Shown here: one piece after another, positions 26,315 to 36,111 of the stretch
How the letters are laid out: each line of letters starts with the position of its first letter
How positions within the stretch are numbered: the first letter of the stretch is position 1
NCBI GenBank assembly: GCA_013298625.1
Contig: JAAFIF010000058.1
Span: 1 to 61,826 of the forward strand
Length of the DNA stretch: 61,826 bases
Source of the DNA: Myxococcales bacterium
GTDB taxonomy: Bacteria; Myxococcota_A; Polyangia; Polyangiales; Ga0077539
Direction: 5' to 3'
Made by a program: the position numbers and the translations under genes
The notes under the pieces: generated by a model
What the model saw: the letters and a program-made list of their open reading frames with translations, nothing else
Database searches by the model: none
What the model was told of the DNA's origin: nothing

Positions 26315-27139
26315 ATGAAGCCGTCCGACCTGAAAACCCACGGCCCATTTCGACCCGAGCAAGTGCGCTCGGGGGACCCGTACGAGCTCAGCAACGGCCA
26401 CCCGATCCTCTGCGCCCCCACGGGCCGCGACGGCACCGGCCCCAACGGGCTCGGGTTCTCGGTGCTCGACAGCGACCCTTCGGTGCGTCGCGCCGGCGTC
26501 GATACGGGCCTGACGCTCGGGGACGATACGCTTCGGGCGCCGGACGTCGCCGTCGGCTTCGAAGACAGCGCTGGGACATGGTCCACCAACGCCCAGCTCG
26601 CCGTCGAATACGCGGGCCGCGGCCAGGACGAAGGCGAGCTGCGCACCAAGATTCAAGAGCTGCTCGACGCCGGCACGCGGTGGGTGTGGGTGGTTCGTTT
26701 GGTGGTCCCTGCGCGGGTCGAAGTGCACGAGCGAGGCGTCGCGATGCGCACCGTCGCGCAAGGGCAGTCGCTCACCGCGCCTGGGGTGCTGCAGAACCCC
26801 GTCCGTGTCGAGGCGCTGTTCGACCGCGCCGCAGCGCACGAAGCCACGCTGACGAATTTGCTGCAGCGCCGCGGCTACCGCGACCTCGACGCGGTGCTCG
26901 CGCAGGGGATCGAGCGAGGGATCGAGCAAGGGATCGAGCAAGGGATCGAGCAGGGGATCCAGCGAGGCAGCGCAATCGGCGCGCGCGACGCGCTGCTGGC
27001 GGTGATCGCTGCGCGGGGCTGGGCGCTCTCGGACGCGCAGCGCACGCAGGTCGAACAGTGTCGCGACATGGCGCAACTGCTGCGCTGGACCGCGCGCGCC
27101 GCGACGCTGACGACACCGAACGAAGCGCTCGAAGGCTGA
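26315..27139 (+). CDS. Uma2-like (PD-(D/E)XK superfamily) protein with GIEQ repeat tail
   Basis: The 274-residue protein has an N-terminal domain resembling the Uma2/DUF820 group of the PD-(D/E)XK fold: DVAVGFEDSAGTW, LAVEYAGRGQDEGELRTKIQELLDAGTRWVWVVRL and VEVHERG. These supply the expected Asp, Glu and Lys-like positions, though LAVEYAG is a relaxed form of the usual ExxS core. The C-terminal half has five tandem 4-residue units GIE(R/Q), coded by 12-bp repeats at 26906-26965, and a final helical segment. Such repeat tails are common in Uma2 and Rpn-like proteins. Function is unknown; nuclease activity is unproven for the family. The gene is isolated between ybaK and the PilT-like gene. Confidence 0.75.
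   Translation: MKPSDLKTHGPFRPEQVRSGDPYELSNGHPILCAPTGRDGTGPNGLGFSVLDSDPSVRRAGVDTGLTLGDDTLRAPDVAVGFEDSAGTWSTNAQLAVEYAGRGQDEGELRTKIQELLDAGTRWVWVVRLVVPARVEVHERGVAMRTVAQGQSLTAPGVLQNPVRVEALFDRAAAHEATLTNLLQRRGYRDLDAVLAQGIERGIEQGIEQGIEQGIQRGSAIGARDALLAVIAARGWALSDAQRTQVEQCRDMAQLLRWTARAATLTTPNEALEG
26906..26965. repeat. 12-bp tandem repeat coding GIEQ
   Basis: Five in-frame units, 26906-26917 through 26954-26965, based on GGGATCGAGCAA with changes only at the third and last codons. They lengthen the linker helix of the Uma2-like protein. Confidence 0.8.
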
Positions 27140-27171
27140 GCATCACGGCTCTCGAACGGCGCGCTCGGCGC

Positions 27172-27177
27172 TACGAT
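27172..27177 (+). promoter_or_regulatory. -10-like TACGAT before the PilT-like gene
   Basis: TACGAT ends 10 nt before ATG 27188. No Shine-Dalgarno lies between. Confidence 0.35.
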
Positions 27178-27187
27178 CGAGCCCGCG

Positions 27188-28225
27188 ATGAACCTCGAAG
27201 AACTCTTCAAGCTCGCGCTGCACAAGCGCGCGTCGGACATCTTGCTGAGCCCCGGAGCGCCGGCCACGCTGCGCGTCGAGGGGGAGCTCGAGACGGTCAC
27301 AGCGCATCGGCTCACGGCTGCGCAAGTGGACGCTGCTGCGGCGGCGTTGCTCGACGAAGCGTCGCTCGCGAAGGTGCGCGATCGCGTGGAGTACTCTGGC
27401 GCGACCGACTACGAGGGCGAGCGATTTCGCGTGTCGGCGTACTTGCGTGATCGGTGCGTGGCGCTGGCGCTGAGACATGTTCCGCGTGGCGTGGCGTCGC
27501 CCGAGGCGCTGGGGTTGCCTGCGGTGATGACGGACCTCGTGCAGCGGGCGCAGGGGCTGCTGCTCTTCGCTGGCGCGTCGGGGCAAGGCAAGAGCACGAG
27601 TCAGGCGTCGCTCATCGACTACCTCAATCGCACGACGCACCGGCACGTGGTGACCATCGAGGACCCGATCGAGTTCGTTCACGAGTCGCGCGGCTGCATG
27701 ATCGACCAGCGCGAAATCGGCCGCGACTCGCTGAGCTACGAGGCCGCGCTCACGCACGCGATGCGCGAGAACCCCGACGTGATCCTCGTCGGCGAGATGC
27801 GCAACCGCGAGGCGATCGCAGCGGCGATCATGCTGGCCGAGATGGGGCACCTGGTGCTCTCGACGGTGCACGCCAACGACGCTGTTCAAACGTTGCACCG
27901 TATTCTGCACGCGTTTTCTGCGGAGTCGCGCGGTCAGGTGCGGATGCAGCTCAGCCTCTCGTTGATCGGCGTGCTGTGCCAGCGCCTGGTGCTCTCGAAG
28001 GAGGGCAAGCAGAAGCTCGCCGCGGAGCTGCTGGTGAACACGCCAGCGATCGCAGGGCAGATCCGCGAGGACCGGCTCGAGCAGATCTACAACTCGATGG
28101 AGCTCGACGCCCCGTCGGGCATGATCACGATGAACCACTCGCTCGGCGCGCTGGTGGAGAAGGGCGTCGTCGACGCGCGCGTGGCCGAGCGGTACATGAA
28201 CTCGTTTCAATCGCGTAAACGGTGA
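27188..28225 (+). CDS. PilT/PilU family type IV pilus retraction ATPase-like protein
   Basis: Hexameric cytosolic ATPase of 345 residues, expected to help depolymerise type IV pili. N-terminal PAS-like domain: LHKRASDILLSPGAPATLRVEGEL. ATPase core: Walker A GASGQGKS (129-136; the family norm is GPTGSGKS), Asp box TIEDPIEFVH (about 156-165), Walker B ENPDVILVGEMRNREA with Glu203, and His box MGHLVLSTVHANDA. The C-terminal segment has AIAGQIRED in place of the AIRNLIRE motif of PilT, which favours a PilU-like or divergent paralogue. No other pilus gene is in the window. Confidence 0.93.
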   Translation: MNLEELFKLALHKRASDILLSPGAPATLRVEGELETVTAHRLTAAQVDAAAAALLDEASLAKVRDRVEYSGATDYEGERFRVSAYLRDRCVALALRHVPRGVASPEALGLPAVMTDLVQRAQGLLLFAGASGQGKSTSQASLIDYLNRTTHRHVVTIEDPIEFVHESRGCMIDQREIGRDSLSYEAALTHAMRENPDVILVGEMRNREAIAAAIMLAEMGHLVLSTVHANDAVQTLHRILHAFSAESRGQVRMQLSLSLIGVLCQRLVLSKEGKQKLAAELLVNTPAIAGQIREDRLEQIYNSMELDAPSGMITMNHSLGALVEKGVVDARVAERYMNSFQSRKR

Positions 28226-28244
28226 TCGTTCGTCAGCGTTCGCG

Positions 28245-29786
28245 TCACGGGAGCGCGACGGTCACGCTCGGGTCTTCTGCGGGGAAGCGCGTTCGGATCC
28301 ACGCTGCGCCCCGGCCGTCGCCGCGGTCTTCGAAGTCCATCGGGCTCAGCCACACGTCGCGACGGCAGTTGCCCGTCGTGCGACAGCGGTCTGCCTGCAG
28401 CCGATGGTGCACGTAGTACCAGCGCGCTCCGTCGGGCCCCTGCACCGCGGTCCCGTGCCCAAACGACTGGCCTCGATTCGGAACGAGAAATCGCCCGACG
28501 AACCGCGTCGGGCTGTCCCACGCGAGCTGCTCGGGCGTCTCTGCAGCCGCGTACCACACGTTGTAGTACCCCGAGTCCCACACAGACCCCGAGAGCAGCG
28601 CGTACACGTATCTCCCGCGCCGAAACAGAAAGATCCCCTCGTTCACGCCGAACGTGTAGCCCTCGCGCACGAACTCGTTGTTGTCCCTCGCGCGCGTAAA
28701 CGACAGCATTTCACCGCAGCGCGGGCACGACGCCCGCAGCCTGCTCAGCGTGTTCGCGTCGTGCGGGTTGCCCACATGAATCTGTGGGACGGTATTCGAG
28801 CAGCGCACGGTGAACGGATCCGACGCGTCGAGCTCCACCAGGCTCGCGTGCTGCCCGTAGTTCGTTCGCTCCCACGGCACCATCGGCGGAACGTTGGTGT
28901 ACCAGCTGTACCCCAGCCACCAGCGCCCCGTGAGCGAGTCGCGAAACGCCGCTGAATCGAGCCGCACGATCTGATGGCAGAACCCGCCCTGGCAGTCCTG
29001 CGACGCGTACGGGACCGACCGCGGAATCGCGTCGCGCGTCGCAGCCGCGCAGTCCGTGACGTGCCCGCCTGCCACGAGCGGCTCCCACGGATGGTCCGTC
29101 GTCGCGAACGGCCCCGTCGCGCTCGCCGACGAAGCGAAGTACACGCCGCCATCTTCTCTGTACGGCGGACACGGGCGCTGCGCGGTCCTGTGCCGCACCG
29201 CGCTGAAGCTCAGCATCCACACGCCCGGCCGCACTTCGACCACGTCCGGCGCCCAGAGGTGACAATAGTGCGCGCCGTTGATCTCGATGGAGTTGGGCGC
29301 GGTCGTGCTGCGACGAAAGAGCCCCTCTGCGCGGCGCGTCCATCGCACGAGGTCTCTCGACTCCCACGGGACGAAGTCTCCGAAGCCCGAGGTCGCGTAG
29401 AGGTAATAGACCAGCCTTCCGCTGCTGTCCGTGGTTCGCACCACGTGCGGATCCGCGTGGTCTTCTCCGAGCACCGGGTTGGTCGCGGTGACGGGCGGCG
29501 CGCTCGCGTCCGGGCGCGTCCCGCTGTCGATCGCGCGGTCTGCGCTCACCACGTCCGCGCGAGCGCCTGTGTCACTGCGGGCGTCGAGCGGCTCGCTGCT
29601 GTCGAGCGTGACGGCGTCGAGCGCCGCGGCGTCAGCGCGTGCGTTCGCGTCCTCGGTGACGGCCCGCGCGTCGCTGGAATCAACGTCGCCGTCGCGCGTT
29701 GGGCTTGGGGTCCCGCACGCGACCGCGGCGCAACCCGCGACCAGGGCGAGCGCTCGACATGCAGAACTCCACACAACTCGAGGCAT
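28245..29786 (-). CDS. GH43-like beta-propeller lipoprotein
   Basis: Exported lipoprotein of 513 residues. The signal peptide ends at LALVAGC (lipobox), followed by about 100 Asp/Ala/Ser-rich linker residues typical of myxobacterial lipoproteins. A five-bladed propeller-like domain similar to glycoside hydrolase family 43 follows: NPVLGEDHADPHVVRTTD (candidate base Asp), FVPWESRDLVRWTRR, YCHLWAPDVVEVRPGVWMLSFSA, and GTAVQGPDGARWYYVHHR. It may bind or cut arabinan, xylan or a related polymer at the surface; catalytic acids were not all confirmed. The start MPRVVWSS has TACCAT 8 nt upstream. It is divergent from bamA. Confidence 0.85.
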   Translation of the reverse strand: MPRVVWSSACRALALVAGCAAVACGTPSPTRDGDVDSSDARAVTEDANARADAAALDAVTLDSSEPLDARSDTGARADVVSADRAIDSGTRPDASAPPVTATNPVLGEDHADPHVVRTTDSSGRLVYYLYATSGFGDFVPWESRDLVRWTRRAEGLFRRSTTAPNSIEINGAHYCHLWAPDVVEVRPGVWMLSFSAVRHRTAQRPCPPYREDGGVYFASSASATGPFATTDHPWEPLVAGGHVTDCAAATRDAIPRSVPYASQDCQGGFCHQIVRLDSAAFRDSLTGRWWLGYSWYTNVPPMVPWERTNYGQHASLVELDASDPFTVRCSNTVPQIHVGNPHDANTLSRLRASCPRCGEMLSFTRARDNNEFVREGYTFGVNEGIFLFRRGRYVYALLSGSVWDSGYYNVWYAAAETPEQLAWDSPTRFVGRFLVPNRGQSFGHGTAVQGPDGARWYYVHHRLQADRCRTTGNCRRDVWLSPMDFEDRGDGRGAAWIRTRFPAEDPSVTVALP

Positions 29787-29794
29787 CGCTCGCG

Positions 29795-29800
29795 ATGGTA
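29795..29800 (-). promoter_or_regulatory. -10-like TACCAT before the GH43-like gene
   Basis: Minus-strand TACCAT ends 8 nt before the ATG at 29786. Its complement contains the ATG that would otherwise be an early start for bamA. Confidence 0.4.
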
Positions 29801-29857
29801 CGCGAATCCCACGCCCGGATAATCCGCGGACCGCGGCGGTCCAACCCGCGGCGCGCC

Positions 29858-29887
29858 TTGCCGCGCGGGGCCCACGCACGGTATAGC
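29858..29887 (+). promoter_or_regulatory. promoter candidate TTGCCG-18-TATAGC before bamA
   Basis: TTGCCG (29858-29863) and TATAGC (29882-29887) are separated by 18 bp. The hexamer ends 9 nt before TTG 29897, which would be the first possible start on the transcript. Confidence 0.4.
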
Positions 29888-29896
29888 CCCGCGGCC

Positions 29897-32608
29897 TTGG
29901 CCTCTCGTTCGTACTTTCGATTTCGCTCGGCCCGCGCTGCGCGGTTGTGGCTCGCGCTGTTTTGTGCGCTCGGCGCGCTCTCGGTGAGCGCGTCTTCGCG
30001 CCTCGCCTTCGCGCAGCGCGACGCGGGCGCGCGCTCGATGGACGCAGGGATCTCTGCGCCGGACGCGAGCGCGATGGCGCTCAGCGAGGCGGGCGCGATC
30101 ACGGCGTACGACGACGATTGGACCAGCGGAAGCGCCCCCGAAGCGTCGGTGACCGCGCCGGACGCGAGCGCGCAGAGCGGCGAGGGGCAGGGCGAGGGCT
30201 GCGAAGGGCCGCGCATCGCGCGCGTGCGATGGCGCGGGTTGATGCGCGTCAACGCGGGAGACCTCGGCGGCTCGGTGCGCACGCGCGAGGGCGCTTGCTA
30301 CGACCGCGGGCGCTTGCAGCAAGACGCGCGCGCCCTGTGGAACACCGGGTTCTTTCACGACGTTCAAGCGGCGGTCGAGCCCGCGGACGAGGGCGGCGTC
30401 GAGGTTCGCTTCGTGATCGTCGAGCGCCCGAGCATCGGCTCGGTGCGCTTCGAAGGGCACGACGCGGTCGAAGAAGAGAAGCTCCGCGAGACCGTCGACC
30501 TGCGCGAAGGCGCGGTGCTCAACGAGAGCGCCGTGCGCCGCAACGTCCAGCGCCTGCGCGACCTGTACGCCGAGAAGGGCTATTTTCTCTCGGAGATCCG
30601 CTACGAGCTGGTGCGCAGGACCGACGCCGACAACGAGTCGGACGTGGTGTTTCGCATCCGTGAGAACGCGCAGGTCCAAGTGCGCGCGGTCAATTTCGTC
30701 GGCAATCAGAACATCACCGACGACGAGCTGCGCGGCTCGATCCAGACGCAGGCCGCTGGGTTCTTCTCGTTTCTGACCTCGACGGGCACGTATCGCGAAG
30801 AGACCTTTCGCAACGACATCGACCTGCTGCACGCGGCGTACTACGACCGCGGCTACCTCAACGTCGAGATCGGCACGCCGCGCATCGCGCTCAGCGCAGA
30901 CCGGCGGTGGCTCGACGTCACGCTGCCCGTGCGCGAGGGGCCGCGCTACCGCGTGGGGCGACTGCAGATCCAAGAGGTCGACGACGACGCCAACGAGATC
31001 GAGCCGCTCGGCGGACGCCGCCGCGTTCGCGAGATGTTGCACTTCAATCCTGGCGACTGGTTCTCGCGACAGACCATCGGCCGGGACATCCTCGCGCTGC
31101 AGACGTACTACCGCGACGCTGGCTACGCGAACGTCGAGGTGCGGCCCGACGTGCAGCCGCGGACCGATCGTCAGTCCGTGGACCTCACGTTTCGCGTGCA
31201 GCGCGGCGCGCTCACGACGATTCACCGCATTGTCATCCGGGGAAACACCAAGACCGCCGACCGCGTGATCCGCCGCGAGCTCGCGATCGTCGAGGGCGAG
31301 CGCTACAACGAGACGCGCTACCAAGACTCGCGTCGGCGCGCGATGGCGCTGGGCTTCTTCGAGCGCGTGGACCTGTCGACCGAGACCGTCGAAGGCCGCC
31401 CCGATCGCGTGATCGTCAACGTCGAGGTCACTGAGAAGCCAACGGGTACGTTTCAGGTCGGCGCCGGCGTCTCGTCGGTCGAGACCTTCATCCTCACGGC
31501 GCAGATTCAGCAGCAGAACTTGTTCGGCCGAGGGCAGGGCTTCTCGCTGCAAGCGCAGGTCTCGCCGCTGCGGCAGATCTTCGCGTTTCGCTTCGTCGAG
31601 CCGTACTTGTTCGACTCGAACTGGACCGCGGCGGTGGACGTGTACAACACGCTCCGCGCGTTCGCGAACTTCAGCCGCACGGCCACGGGCGGAGCGATCT
31701 CGTCGGGCTATCCCTTGCTCGGCACCAACGATCTTCGCCTCGCGCTCACGTACACGGCGGAGTACGTCGGCGTGAACCGCGGCGGCGCGAGCACGCTGCT
31801 CAGCGGCCAGGTCGCCAACGTCGCGATCAACACCAACCCCCCCGTGACGGGCGTGTTTCGCAGCGGGTTTACCAGCGCGCTCGGCCTGTCGCTCACCGCG
31901 GACACGAGGGACAACCGCATCCAAGCGACCTCGGGCGTGTTCGCGCGCCTCGGCATCGACTGGAGCGATCGCCTGCTCGGGTCGTTCAGCCCCGACGCGC
32001 TGACGAACGGGACGACCCCGCCGTTCGAGTACCTTCGCATGAGCGCGGCGCTGCAGTTCTACGTGCCGCTGTTTGCGGGCATCGTGTTCAAGTCGCGCGT
32101 CAACGCGGGCTTGATCGTGTCGCGCAACTCCGACGGTGTGCCGCTGGGCGAGCGCTTCTTCTTGGGCGGCATCTTGGACGTGCGCGGGTACCGTTTGCGC
32201 ACGCTCGGCCCGGTGCTGCAGCTGCCCTCGAGCGTCGACCCCAACGCGGGGTTCTTGAACTTCAACATCGGCGGCAACGCGATGTTCTTCTACAACACCG
32301 AGCTCGAGTTTCCCGTGCCGTTCATCGAGCGCGTAGGCTTGCGCGCGGTGATCTTCCACGACGCCGGCAACACGTGGAACACCGAGTCCAAGTGGTGCGA
32401 GACGCCGCGCACGTTCATGAGCGACCCGTCGCCGCTCGTGTCCGCGTGCGGCTTCAACCCGACGCTGTTGCGCACGAGCGTGGGCTTCGGTCTGCGCTGG
32501 TTCTCGCCGCTCGGTCTGCTGCGCTTCGAGTGGGGCTTTCCGCTCTACCGCGCGCTGTCGTACGAAGACCCGAGCGTGTTCGAGTTCACCATCGGCAACT
32601 CGTTCTGA
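29897..32608 (+). CDS. bamA: outer membrane assembly factor BamA (Omp85 family)
   Basis: Outer-membrane insertase with periplasmic POTRA domains and a 16-strand barrel. Signal peptide (RLWLALFCALGALSVSASSRLAFA), an Asp/Ala-rich linker, then POTRA repeats from about residue 95, each with the GxFxxVxxxV or GYFL pattern (NTGFFHDVQAAVEP, EKGYFLSEIRYELV, DRGYLNVEIGTP, DAGYANVEVRPD, ALGFFERVDLSTE). The barrel has GERFFLGGILDVRGYRLR, the L6 VRGY motif, and ends in Phe (FEFTIGNSF) as a beta-signal should. TTG 29897 is chosen for the signal peptide and the promoter spacing; ATG 29759 or 29795 are alternatives that would overlap or abut the divergent lipoprotein start. OmpH/Skp is encoded 9 kb away rather than next door. 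Confidence 0.95.
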   Translation: MASRSYFRFRSARAARLWLALFCALGALSVSASSRLAFAQRDAGARSMDAGISAPDASAMALSEAGAITAYDDDWTSGSAPEASVTAPDASAQSGEGQGEGCEGPRIARVRWRGLMRVNAGDLGGSVRTREGACYDRGRLQQDARALWNTGFFHDVQAAVEPADEGGVEVRFVIVERPSIGSVRFEGHDAVEEEKLRETVDLREGAVLNESAVRRNVQRLRDLYAEKGYFLSEIRYELVRRTDADNESDVVFRIRENAQVQVRAVNFVGNQNITDDELRGSIQTQAAGFFSFLTSTGTYREETFRNDIDLLHAAYYDRGYLNVEIGTPRIALSADRRWLDVTLPVREGPRYRVGRLQIQEVDDDANEIEPLGGRRRVREMLHFNPGDWFSRQTIGRDILALQTYYRDAGYANVEVRPDVQPRTDRQSVDLTFRVQRGALTTIHRIVIRGNTKTADRVIRRELAIVEGERYNETRYQDSRRRAMALGFFERVDLSTETVEGRPDRVIVNVEVTEKPTGTFQVGAGVSSVETFILTAQIQQQNLFGRGQGFSLQAQVSPLRQIFAFRFVEPYLFDSNWTAAVDVYNTLRAFANFSRTATGGAISSGYPLLGTNDLRLALTYTAEYVGVNRGGASTLLSGQVANVAINTNPPVTGVFRSGFTSALGLSLTADTRDNRIQATSGVFARLGIDWSDRLLGSFSPDALTNGTTPPFEYLRMSAALQFYVPLFAGIVFKSRVNAGLIVSRNSDGVPLGERFFLGGILDVRGYRLRTLGPVLQLPSSVDPNAGFLNFNIGGNAMFFYNTELEFPVPFIERVGLRAVIFHDAGNTWNTESKWCETPRTFMSDPSPLVSACGFNPTLLRTSVGFGLRWFSPLGLLRFEWGFPLYRALSYEDPSVFEFTIGNSF

Positions 32609-32636
32609 GCCGCTGCACTTTCTCTGAGAGACATCG

Positions 32637-33152
32637 ATGGACGACTCTGCTCGTTGGGACGCGGTCGAAGAGGCCGCTGAGCTGCTCCGCGAACGCGAGT
32701 TCAACGCCGCGGCCAAAGAGCTCGACGCGGTGCTGCGCGCGGATCCAGAAAACGCATACGCTTGGAACTTCACTGGCGTGCTGCTCTTCGAGCGCGGCGA
32801 GTTCGAAGAGGCCGCCGCTGCGTACAAAGAGGCCGTCCGGCTCTCTCCTCGCTATCTCGGCGCGGCCCTCGGGCTGGGCCACTCGCTGCGCATGGCGGGT
32901 CGCATCGACGACGCGATCCGCGCGGGCGAAGGCGCGCTGGTGATCGTGCGAGCCTCGCAAGCGAGCGCCGAGGACGGCGACGCGCATTGGTTGCTGGCGC
33001 TCTGCTACTCGCAAAAGAGCAAGCCGGACCTGGCCGTTCGCCACGCCGAGGCGTTTCTGGCGACCAACCCCGAGCTCGAAGCGCAGGCCGACGCCAAGGC
33101 GCTCATCGACACGCTGCGCGGCCAGACGCGCCCGCTGAAGAGCGTGAACTGA
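32637..33152 (+). CDS. TPR repeat protein
   Basis: Soluble 171-residue protein made of about four tetratricopeptide repeats: LREREFNAAAKELDAVLRADPENAYAW, LLFERGEFEEAAAAYKEAVRLSPRYLGA, a third around AGRIDDAIRAGEGALVI and a fourth around CYSQKSKPDLAVRHAEAFLATNPE. No signal peptide. It lies 28 bp after bamA on the same strand and is likely co-transcribed. A scaffold role is the family norm; the partner is unknown. Confidence 0.85.
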   Translation: MDDSARWDAVEEAAELLREREFNAAAKELDAVLRADPENAYAWNFTGVLLFERGEFEEAAAAYKEAVRLSPRYLGAALGLGHSLRMAGRIDDAIRAGEGALVIVRASQASAEDGDAHWLLALCYSQKSKPDLAVRHAEAFLATNPELEAQADAKALIDTLRGQTRPLKSVN

Positions 33153-33200
33153 GCGCGTCGAGCGCGGACAGACGCGCTGCGGTCGAGGGGCACTGTCTGC

Positions 33201-33206
33201 TATGGT
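33201..33206 (+). promoter_or_regulatory. -10-like TGC-TATGGT before the mutase gene
   Basis: TATGGT preceded by TGC ends 10 nt before ATG 33217. The upstream ATG at 33202 falls inside this hexamer, which argues that translation begins at 33217. Confidence 0.4.
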
Positions 33207-33216
33207 TCGAGACGCC

Positions 33217-34965
<1,749 letters not shown>

Positions 34966-35088
34966 GCGCGCGCGTCGATCTCGAGCGCCCATCGGCGGTG
35001 TCTCGCTCGGGATCGACAAAGCTGTTGAGTGATCGTGCGCAACTGCGCGATCCTGCGCGGGCTCTCTCCTTCGAAGAAAGGCGCTCGA

Positions 35089-36081
35089 ATGCATCCGATC
35101 GTGGCAGGTCTCCTCTTTGCGACGCTCGACCCCAACGCGGCGTCGACGGCTTCACCACAGCCGACGACCGCTCCGATCACGCTCAACATCGCCGGCGCTC
35201 CCGTCGCGCGTTCGACCAGTGATTTCGCAGGTCCTTCGTTTGGTGTCCGTCGCTTCGTCGTGGGCAACGGCCTCGTCGCGCGCGACGGCGCGATCACCCA
35301 GCGCGCGGCGCAGAACCGCACGGGCGGCGCCCGTCCAGGCACCGGCTCCGCGGCCACCGCGCCCACGGCGACGCCTGCGCCCGCAGAGCCCGCTGCGGCC
35401 GAACCTGCGCCCGCAGAAGCCGCGCCCGCAGAAGCAGCGCCCGCTGAAGCCGCCCCCGCCGAAGCCGCTCCCGCCGAAGCTGCTGGGCCTGCGGGCCCCG
35501 AGCCCGCGGGACCTGCGGGCGCTGATGGAAGCGCGGCGAGCGACGAGCCGAGCCCCGATTTGATCCAGCACCGACAGCAGATGGTCTCGCTGCACAGGCC
35601 GCTGGGCATCGCGACGTTCGCGACGCTGACGGTGACCGAAGTGCTCGGGCTCATCGCGTCGATCAACCAGCGCACGTTCTTTGGCCCTGGCGAGTGTCGC
35701 GCTGGAGGCAGCCCCATCTTCGGCTTCGAGTTCGGCTGCAACGGCCTCGGCGCGCTGCACGGCGTCTTCGCCTTCGCCACGGTGACCCTCTACGGAACCA
35801 CCGGAATCTACGCCCTCTCGATGCCCGACCCCGAGCGCGCCGCCGAAGGCAACAGCCGCGGCGCGACGCGGCTGCGCATCCACAAAGCGCTCGCGTGGGT
35901 GCACGCGATCGGCATGGTCGCCATGCCCGTGCTCGGCTTTCTCTCGGCCAACCCCAACGCGTTTGGCATCCAAGACATTCGCGGCGACTACGCCGCGGGC
36001 TTTCGCACGGCGCACGAGGTGTTGGGCTTCGTGACGTGGGGAGCGCTCGGCGCGGCGATGATCACCGAGCTCGTTCCGTAA
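35089..36081 (+). CDS. four-helix membrane protein with (PAEAA)n spacer, cytochrome-b561-like His pattern
   Basis: The 330-residue protein begins with a hydrophobic N-terminus (MHPIVAGLLFATL), followed by a polar stretch and a Pro/Ala/Glu spacer with five PAEAA units. Four transmembrane helices follow: LGIATFATLTVTEVLGLIAS, GALHGVFAFATVTLYGTTGIYAL, AWVHAIGMVAMPVLGFLSA and GFVTWGALGAAMITEL. A histidine sits at or near the edge of each (HRPLG, GALHG, HKALAWVHAIG, TAHEVLG), a pattern that could hold haem as in cytochrome b561 proteins. I do not recognise the exact family. ATG 35089 follows GAAAGG; a GTG at 35029 is an unlikely alternative. It converges with the HEAT-repeat gene. Confidence 0.75.
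   Translation: MHPIVAGLLFATLDPNAASTASPQPTTAPITLNIAGAPVARSTSDFAGPSFGVRRFVVGNGLVARDGAITQRAAQNRTGGARPGTGSAATAPTATPAPAEPAAAEPAPAEAAPAEAAPAEAAPAEAAPAEAAGPAGPEPAGPAGADGSAASDEPSPDLIQHRQQMVSLHRPLGIATFATLTVTEVLGLIASINQRTFFGPGECRAGGSPIFGFEFGCNGLGALHGVFAFATVTLYGTTGIYALSMPDPERAAEGNSRGATRLRIHKALAWVHAIGMVAMPVLGFLSANPNAFGIQDIRGDYAAGFRTAHEVLGFVTWGALGAAMITELVP
35410..35484. repeat. 15-bp tandem repeat coding PAEAA
   Basis: Five in-frame units starting at 35410, 35425, 35440, 35455 and 35470, following CCCGCNGAAGCNGCN with mostly third-base changes. They encode a flexible spacer ahead of the membrane domain. Confidence 0.75.
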
Positions 36082-36111
36082 GCAAAATTGCAGGGGGTAC
36101 GGGGTAGCGGG

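Noticed and set aside
29759..29896. ATG 29759 or 29795 as the bamA start
   Set aside because: They would overlap or abut the divergent lipoprotein start and add 34-46 residues before a normal signal peptide; kept only as alternatives.
29546..32827. 1093-residue antisense frame over bamA
   Set aside because: Sits opposite the conserved POTRA and barrel sequence; its own translation shows no domain.
33202..33216. ATG 33202 as the start of the mutase
   Set aside because: It lies inside the TATGGT hexamer; ATG 33217 has the better distance and the extra five residues are not conserved in the family.
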